Shown here one piece after another: positions 56,753 through 64,000 of a stretch of DNA of 64,000 bases (position 1 is the stretch's first letter; the number at the start of each line of letters is the position of its first letter). The notes beneath the pieces are model-generated. The model saw only the letters and a program-made list of their open reading frames with translations, had not been told where the DNA came from and ran no database searches. A program made the translations under genes and the position numbers. Source of the stretch: Amyloporia xantha (Eukaryota > Basidiomycota > Agaricomycetes > Polyporales > Adustoporiaceae); NCBI GenBank assembly GCA_036971615.1, contig JAYKKR010000016.1:434001-498000 (forward strand), given 5' to 3'.

Positions 56753-57382
56753 CTAAAGATAAGGTCTTGGGTGCAGCCACCGGTTTCTCGGATCCTTGCC
56801 CGTGGCTTCTGATTCGGATGTGTCGAGGGAAGGAGCTCTCCGGAACGGGGATGTTGGAAGCCCGTGTCTGCTCCCCTTCTGTGCCTGCGTAACTATGGTC
56901 CAGGCGGCGGGACTTAGTCGGAAGAGATGGTCTGTCACTGAGGGTCTGTCCGAGTCTGTCCGAGTGAGCGGCGCGGGTCGAGATGGGATCAACGCGTCGA
57001 ACGCGCCCCACGTGACCGTGCCATGCGGATCGCGATACGACTTTGATGTTCCCCAGATTGAGCCGTCCACGGGCTGATGCTGGGAGGATGTTCCGCGTGC
57101 TGCACCATCATGCGACTCTGCACCGCAAATATCCAGCGGAATCGATTCGGAGCAGTTGGTGAAGTTGGTGGACTGCGATGGTACTCCCGAGTGCGGACAG
57201 TGCGAGGGCCCAGCTGGTGATGAGCGGTGACCGACAACATGCGCGGACTTATCCCCTGTTTCTAGGGACAGGTTGATGGTACTCTTGTTGCCCACCGTCA
57301 TAAGTTCCGTCATAGATGTCTCGGAGTCTGACACAGCCAATACTCCAAGTGTCACGCCCCTGACCGGGCACTTGTCCACCAA
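56753..57382 (-). CDS. Hypothetical 209-residue protein
   Basis: This open frame lies on the minus strand from ATG 57382 to TGA or TAA near 56753. It is rich in Ser, Thr, Pro and His with no known domain. It begins MVDKCPVRGVTLGVLAVSD and ends in a basic segment. A competing frame overlaps its 3' part. It could be a real disordered protein, an exon of a longer gene, or chance. Confidence 0.25.
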   Translation of the reverse strand: MVDKCPVRGVTLGVLAVSDSETSMTELMTVGNKSTINLSLETGDKSAHVVGHRSSPAGPSHCPHSGVPSQSTNFTNCSESIPLDICGAESHDGAARGTSSQHQPVDGSIWGTSKSYRDPHGTVTWGAFDALIPSRPAPLTRTDSDRPSVTDHLFRLSPAAWTIVTQAQKGSRHGLPTSPFRRAPSLDTSESEATGKDPRNRWLHPRPYL

Positions 57383-58351
57383 CGGCGTGAGGGAATGGGC
57401 CTCGGACTAGTACGACTGTAGTAGCATTCGAGTCTGAAGCATGACAGACAGGCGTCTCAGCACCTCCTCCTCCTAATCGGTCGCAGGACTGCTGCGTCAG
57501 GTAGCGGTGATAGGCAACCCGTGTGTGGAGTGTCTATCTGCCAAACACACGCAGGGGTGATACTGGGTGATATCCGGATACTGCTAGCCCTGATTGAATA
57601 CGAATTTCGAAGGAGAGAGCACGATGGAGGCGTCGGAGGACAAGTCTCCCATTCGTGCGCTTCGGCAAAACGGGCGCCCACGGTCCAAGTGCCGGCTGCC
57701 TGCACGAGGCCCGTCAGTACCAGCACCGACTTTCCCGCCTACATCCTCCTCGTTCTCTCCTCCTCCCGCCCCCCGTCCTCACCGTCCCCGCAGCTCACTG
57801 TCGGGCGGACTGCGTGTAGCAACACTCTAACCCTGCCCGTCCTCCAGGCTTACTCGCTTGCCGCGTTCCACTCACCACGTTCGCCGTTTCCCTACACGAC
57901 GCGAACAGCTTCCTGTCCTACCGGCTCCGGTCTGCTCGCTGCCTTCTTTTCCTTCCAGGTCTATTGGGAGCTGAGTTCGTGAGCAAAATCCGCTGTCTGC
58001 TCTATATCTTATTCTGCGCCAACTTTCTGGTCCCCGTACACAGTCCTGTCTTTCCAGTGGCTGCCCTACGTCTCTATTTCGAACTCCCTGTCGTACACAC
58101 CCCCCGCAGCTTGCTCATGCCCATTGAATTCCCCAGCTCGCAGCATTCGCCGAGTCGACGTCGTGCCCCTTGCCACTTTCTCCGGTGAGTATCTTCCCGA
58201 TATTCTTTTCCACGGCGACCGCTGAAAACGTGGACGTCAGCTACTAGTAGCAGGTCGATACCTGCGCGTGTCCAGTCCCCATACCCTACGTATTCACATG
58301 GCAGCAGCCGTCTTGACTTCTTCCAAGCTCTCTATCTCCAATCCTTTCCAA
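57383..58351 (+). promoter_or_regulatory. Leader and promoter region of the septation kinase gene
   Basis: The region is pyrimidine-rich and resembles a long fungal leader. A likely 5'-untranslated intron runs from GTGAGT at about 58,184 to TAGTAGCAG at about 58,252. No coding exon is supported. Confidence 0.4.
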
Positions 58352-61300
58352 ATGGCGACTCACAAGCGCTCCGACGCGACTTCTCCGCTCCCTTCCGCTG
58401 CTGCTTCTTCGTCCCGCCTGCACGCGTCATCCCAGGGTCCCGCCCCTGTGAGCTCCGAAGCCCAACCCAAGACATTCAAGCGTCTGCGATCATCGTTGGA
58501 GCAGAGTATACGCACGGCGACGAAATCCAAGGCGAAGCCCGGCCCCCCGGTGGACGAGTCCGGCTTTCTGACTCAGGGTGAGGGCAAAGGGAAAGAGAGA
58601 GCGTCAGAAGATCATGTCACGCAGGAAAAGGACAAGCCCAAGTCGAGAATGCTATCTAGAGTTTCATTTCGTCGGCCGGCCGGTGGGAAGGATTCAATCT
58701 CACCAGCATCCATGCCGCCTCCTGTTTCCACTGAGCATACGGACACCGGACGAACAGGCGGGGGCAGAGAAAAGGATCAACACATAGCCCGCGTTGCAGG
58801 AAACACGAGCTTTCTTACCCCATCTCTGCGGCAAGCATCCATGTCGTCGCCAACCCTTCCCATACCCTCGGCCTATACCCAACCATTTGCGCTCCCCATG
58901 GACTCGTCGTCGAATCTAGCTGCACTCGTATCGCCACCACGAGACCGCCCGAGAAAGTCGGAATCGCAATCGGGTGTGGGGGCAAGAGAGATTAGTGGTC
59001 CCACTCCACTTACACCTAGACGCGATATGCGTGCGAATAGTACAGCAGGATCAAGCCCGACATCACCGTCCAGGACCAGACCACCGCCTCTGGTCATTTC
59101 TCGCAGGCCAGAGCGTGGCTCTCCCTCTCCCGTCCCCGAAACACCGACACGACGAACACGGGATGGCGCGAGATCTCCCGAATCGCCATCCCCCTCGCCT
59201 CGAGGTCTGGCATCCAGCTCGTCGAGGAGAGCAGCGGCCAGTGCCAGCCATCTTCCGCTCAACCGTTCACCCAGCCCGCCCTTCGACCCCACCTCCGCTA
59301 AGTCCCAGCCGCGCCCGTTCATCGTCTCGAACACCCACGCATCGTGCTGGTCCGTCTGCCTCATCTTCACACCTTCCTTTGGCTTCAAGCTCGTCCACAG
59401 CATCTGCACGGCGACCGTCAGTAGAGATCGGGAGGCCGTCGCTTGACGCTCGAAGGCCGTCAGTGGAAATCGGGAGGCCCTCATTTGACGCTCGCAAGCC
59501 GTCACTGGATGCGCGCCGGCCCTCGCTTGATGCAGGACGATCGTCGTTGGACAATCGGAGACCGTCACTGGATCAACAGCGCTCAGTACCCTTGTCTTCT
59601 TCACCCCCGTCTCGTGCTGCGTCGCCCACTACTCCTACACGGTCCGCGTGCCATATCGCCTCCTCAACGCAACTATTCTCCCAACTTCATCCAGAACCGA
59701 CCTTTCAATGCGTCTACGACTTCTCTTGGCACCAGTTCTAATCCTGAAAGTCGGGAACTTATTCGATCCGCCTCGACATACTTATGTAGGGAAATGCTCA
59801 GACCGCCCTCGCATTTGCATAAGTCAAGTCTCCAACCCAAGGAATGGGAGGAGGTGGAGATCCGAATGCGTAACCTCGCGAGGTTAGAGCGCGTCTGGGG
59901 CAAGAGCAGCGTCGGAATGGGAAGCTCTAGTCAGGTCAACGTTGTTGGTGGCCCAAGCTCGAGCGGGTTCAGCACGGGCGCCGAGGAAAAGGAGAAGAGA
60001 CTGTTCAGCGAAGCCTTGAGGGATGGTTATGTCCTTTGCCAGTGCGTTTCTCTTCTGTAATCTTGAGTGCCCTCAGGTCCACTCTGCTTGTGCCGATCTG
60101 ACTGATCCATACTCCGAAATATATTGCATTTGATAGACTCATGAACAAGCATTTTCCGGGTACAATCTCCCGCGTCGACCCGCGCGAGGACGGCTTCACG
60201 CGCACGTCAAACATCACCAAATTCCTTGCTGCTTGCTCCTCCGCTGGCGTCCGGTATGGTGACCTTTTCAACCGAGATGACCTCATTGAGGCCAACTCAG
60301 AGTCTCTTGCGAGAGTGGCGAAGAGCGTCATAGCACTGCAACAGCTGGCCGAGTCTGCTGGTCCCGATCCGTCAAAAACTATTCAGGGAGGCGGTCATGG
60401 CCAGAGCTCACAATCACAGAGTCCATATAGCTTGGGTGCCAGCTCCCGAAGTGCCGCTTCGACGCCCAACTTGAGCCTAGCGCAGATGCAACGCTCGACA
60501 TCTCCCGTCAGCCCGCATTCACCGACAGGCAGGAAACGCTGGAGTCCACCACAGCCATTACCGACTCTACGCTCGGACAGTCCCATTGAAGAGGGATCAG
60601 GAGGGTCAAGTGGTGGCAAGACAGTCAGCAATGGCAACGCCCCACACGGCGGCGGCGTACCTTCAGACACCGATGTGGACCTCGACCACGTACCTCCCAT
60701 TATGTCGCCACCTCCCAGATCTCCGTTACGTCCGAGACCTAGCGTGGAAAGAACGTCGATCGCGGACTCGACTCGTGCTTCTATTGGTGATTCTATGCGT
60801 GGTTCCATGGTGGACTTGTTTGTTTCTTCTCCCATGCGCCAGTCCCAAGCCTCAAGCAGCATGACGGACTCAACCATGTTCTCGAGCCTGTTAGATATGC
60901 AGAGGACGAGCAGCGCTGCGTACAATAAATTTGGTACGATCCGAACTGTCACCACACGGAGGCCACATCGCTTGATCCAGGTGAGACACCTTCGTTCACC
61001 TTTACTGAAGGCAGTTCCATGGCGGCGGCCTTGTCGGAGGAATTCGGGCGAAAGCGGAGCACAGAGCTTCCTCCGAGACCATCTCGTGAAAGACGGCCGA
61101 GTGAGACGGCTGTCCCAGACTTGACGAGGGTGGTGGAGGAAACAGAGGAGGGCTCTTCCAGTTCAAAGGGGACAAGGGCAAAAGCTACAGTGGACCACGA
61201 ACCTCAGCGAGACAACGACAGGAAGCAGCAGAAGTCGTCACCCATCAAGTTGGGCAAAGGAAAGTGGCCTGATGACTTCTTGGACGCCTTCCAACCGCCG

Positions 61301-64000
61301 AAAACATCTCTTTTAGATCTTGATGACGAGTTTGGCGATGCACAATCATATACCCCGGTTTCTTCCTCTCCTCCCCGCAAGCTTGCCATCGTTGGAGCGT
61401 CGCGTCCCGATGCCAGTGTTGAATCATTGCCTCAGTTTCCAAGGCGTCCTACTCATCGTGCAAGACATAGTGTTGACACTCCTGGTCTGTTGCCAAAGGA
61501 TGCTCTACTTCCACGAGATGCTAGTCCGGATGCCGGAGGTCCAGCTCCCAGGATCATGCTGCGACGCAACAGTACTAAGACTGGACCCAATCGGAATGGG
61601 ATGTACATACCACGAAGCGATTCGCGTTCGCAAGACAGCGATTCTCGTGTCCCATTTCCCCGGACAGTCTCCGCCGAACACAGCACTCCGTCGTCCCTAC
61701 CCACTGTATCGCCGATTGCAGCAACGTCAGCTGGCTCGAAGCCAGAAACGACTGCTTCGCATGACAAGCCACGCCAGCCAAGAGGTCGCTTTCAGAGCGA
61801 GATTGATGGCTCCAGTTCTCGCAGGAGAGGGCGTCCGAACTCCTATGATGAGCTTGGCGCCAAACCCCGACGGTCGAGGTTCGAGAGCATGGTTAACCTT
61901 GGCGTTGCGACTGGCAATGCGAGTGCGAGCGATCTGATGTCAAGGGAATCCTATGAAGGTAGCGCAGTCCGCCAGACACTGATCGTACGAGAGGATGGTA
62001 AACCGCCTACTCAATTTGTAAGTGGCGCCATTTGGAATTCCTCGTATCTTTTACTTACACTGAGTTCCACAGCAACTTGGCAATTGCATCGGACGTGGCC
62101 AATTTGGAGCCGTCTACAGGGCCTTGAATCTGAATACTGGCCAAATGGTCGCAGTCAAACGTATTCGATTGGAGGGATTGAAGGAAGACGAAATAGCGCA
62201 GTTGATGAAGGAAGTTGACCTCGTTAAGAGTCTCTCGCATCCAAGTATCGTCAAATATGAGGGTATGGCCAGGGACGATGACACACTCAATATCGTTCTT
62301 GAGTAAGTTGCCCCCCTCTATTCCCGTCCGTTTCTCACGCAGTCACAGATACGCGGAAAACGGCTCTCTTGGACAGACGCTGAAAGCCTTCGGCAAGTTA
62401 AACGAACGTCTCGTCGCCGGCTATGTGGTGAAAATTCTAGAAGGACTACACTACCTGCATCGGTGCGATGTCGTCCATTGCGACTTGAAGGCCGCCAATA
62501 TTCTTACGACCAAGAATGGTAATGTCAAACTCTCCGATTTCGGTGTCTCGCTCAACTTGCGTGCTATGGAACGCGAGATGAACAATGTGGCGGGTACACC
62601 TAATTGGATGGCACCCGAAGTGATCGAGCTCAAGGGTGCTTCTCCCAAGTCCGATATCTGGTCGTTAGCGTGCACTGTCATCGAGCTGCTGACGGGTCGT
62701 CCACCCTTACGCTGAGATCAGCAATAGCATGTCTGGTTCGTATTCTATCGAGTCGTCCTTTGGAGTTTGAACGTTTTGCTCACTGTCCTTTCGCAGTCAT
62801 GTTCCGAATCGTTGAAGACACTATGCCACCCCTTCCAGAAGGTTGCTCAGAGAGTCTACAAGAATTCCTCAAGCTTTGCTTTAACAAGGACCCTTCCGAA
62901 CGACCCACTGCCGAGTCTCTTTGCGAGCATGAGTGGCTGAAGAAGAACTGGGCTATTCACAACAAGGTTCGTTTTGTTAGAGTTTCGCCGCTGCATATCC
63001 TTGTACTAACAACACATTAGGAATTGCGCCCTCAGGACAGCATCCCGTTCCTACGGCGCGTCAGTGCTGATCTTCAGAACCAGAGGTCGGATGTCATGCG
63101 CTACCTAGCGGGTGTTGAAATGCCCGACTCCGAAAGGGCTTCGCCTGAACGTCCTCGCTTAGATGGTTCACCTAAGCGCCGGATGTCAAATGATCCTGAA
63201 GCCATTTCACCTCGTGAGCACACCTTTGTGAGGACCACTTTTGGGAAGCGTATGTGACTTTTCTGTCCTTCGTTACTCTGTGCTTACACCTTACTGAACC
63301 AGCCGTGATCTGTCGGGTCTGCAACCAAAGCGTCAAGAAAAGTGCAGTATTATGCGAACAATGCAGCCTCATTTGCCATGTCAAGTGCTCTTCCAGCGCA
63401 CCACCCACTTGCGATCTTCGTGCTCAATTGCTCTTGTACGCCCAATATGCTGAGACCAGTAGTCCAACAGGTCAATACAGCGATCCCATGGAATTGCTGG
63501 CTGCTTTGCAAGCGAATGGACCTGTTAGTCCGACTTCAGATGGCGATTTGACGCCGAGGACAAGCATAGACTCGTCCGCTCCACAGTCACCTTCTGTCGG
63601 CGGCATACCCCATCCACCCAGTGCCTACAAGGTTCTGCAAGCATTCAAACGGTCGAAGTCTTTCCTAACAGACCAACATGACAAGGGGTCTCCTCCAACA
63701 TCTTCGTCACCGTCACCTGTATCTGCGCCTACACCGCCTCCGCCGCCCAGTGATCGTCGGCAAGTCACTCACAAGCGGTCAGTGCTGAAGCGCAAATCAG
63801 ATATCAAAGAGCGACCGCAGTCTATCTCAAGCACTAATACCACAACTAACTCATCCAGCATGCGCAGTGCTGTGACTGCGGCAGGAAGCCTGTCTAGCAC
63901 CACTCGGGGATCGACACGGTCTACTGCCACAGAGACTGATGGACGCGATGGCCGCAGAGCTGACAAAAGTGATTCCAGGTTCTCTCAGATCACTGGCTAT
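58352..64000 (+). CDS. Cdc7/SepH/Cdc15-type septation kinase with CH-like and C1 domains, 3' end outside window
   Basis: In fission yeast the Cdc7 homologue works in the septation initiation network downstream of the Spg1 GTPase. The likely start is ATG 58352 ([11 protein letters not shown]). The order is a long disordered region with [18 protein letters not shown] repeats (~59,440-59,580), a calponin-homology-like domain ([53 protein letters not shown]), and a second disordered region. The kinase domain is at about 62,074-62,950: [12 protein letters not shown] loop, VAVKRI lysine, LEYAEN hinge, [10 protein letters not shown] catalytic loop, DFGVSL, MAPEVIE. A C1-type zinc finger follows at about 63,303-63,415 ([19 protein letters not shown]). 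The catalytic loop has HCD rather than HRD, as in Cdc7/SepH as I recall. Frame slips occur at about 59,280, 59,650, 60,950 and 62,705. Confidence 0.9.

Overview
The window is nuclear DNA of a filamentous basidiomycete, probably an Agaricomycete. Host genes carry many introns of about 48-60 nt with GTRNGT donors, and the conserved proteins are fungal: a PMT4 O-mannosyltransferase, a Prp4/PRPF4 splicing factor, an Mbp1-type APSES factor, Mvp1, Bye1 and a Cdc7/SepH-type septation kinase. All gene models were read by eye from splice signals and reading frames. Family names come from motif recognition, not from database searches.

The window has two halves. From 1 to about 40,150 it is a transposon-rich, nested accessory region. 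From about 40,160 to 64,000 it is compact host sequence. In the accessory half, two nested Ty1/copia elements open the window (1-2,148). They are followed by a three-gene island (2,363-11,567) whose best recognised member is a TET/JBP-family dioxygenase. Just upstream of that gene (11,845-12,120) is a diverged copy of a module that also lies inside a family of about 3 kb noncoding elements built on degenerate 22-bp repeats. Copies lie at 13,425-16,414, 20,426-23,649, 23,650-26,124 (inverted) and 26,125-38,579 (inverted and interrupted). Between two ends of that family sits an intact four-exon RPA3-like gene whose first intron holds a near-perfect 1.17-kb palindrome.

From 27,035 to 38,159 there is a nest of insertions: a pol-less copia element with a 5-bp target duplication, a decayed hAT transposon inside it, a 2.0-kb AT-rich noncoding element inside the hAT, and two nearly identical copies of a 1.5-kb cassette encoding the same spliced 247-residue unknown protein. 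One cassette copy is in the copia leader and the other is inside the hAT transposase. The second cassette is itself hit by a solo LTR.

The host half reads PMT4(-) / PRPF4(+) / MBP1(-) / MVP1(+) / BYE1(-) / CDC7-like kinase(+), in strictly alternating orientation. Start codons are paired head to head (168 bp for PMT4-PRPF4, 434 bp for MBP1-MVP1). Several of these genes show isolated reading-frame slips, best explained as base-level sequence errors, with local decay as the alternative.

The observations most worth following are: the TET/JBP island and its shared module with the noncoding elements; the duplicated intron-containing cassette gene; two LTR families in which an exact 54-bp tandem duplication makes a perfect intron; and the palindrome inside the RPA3-like intron.
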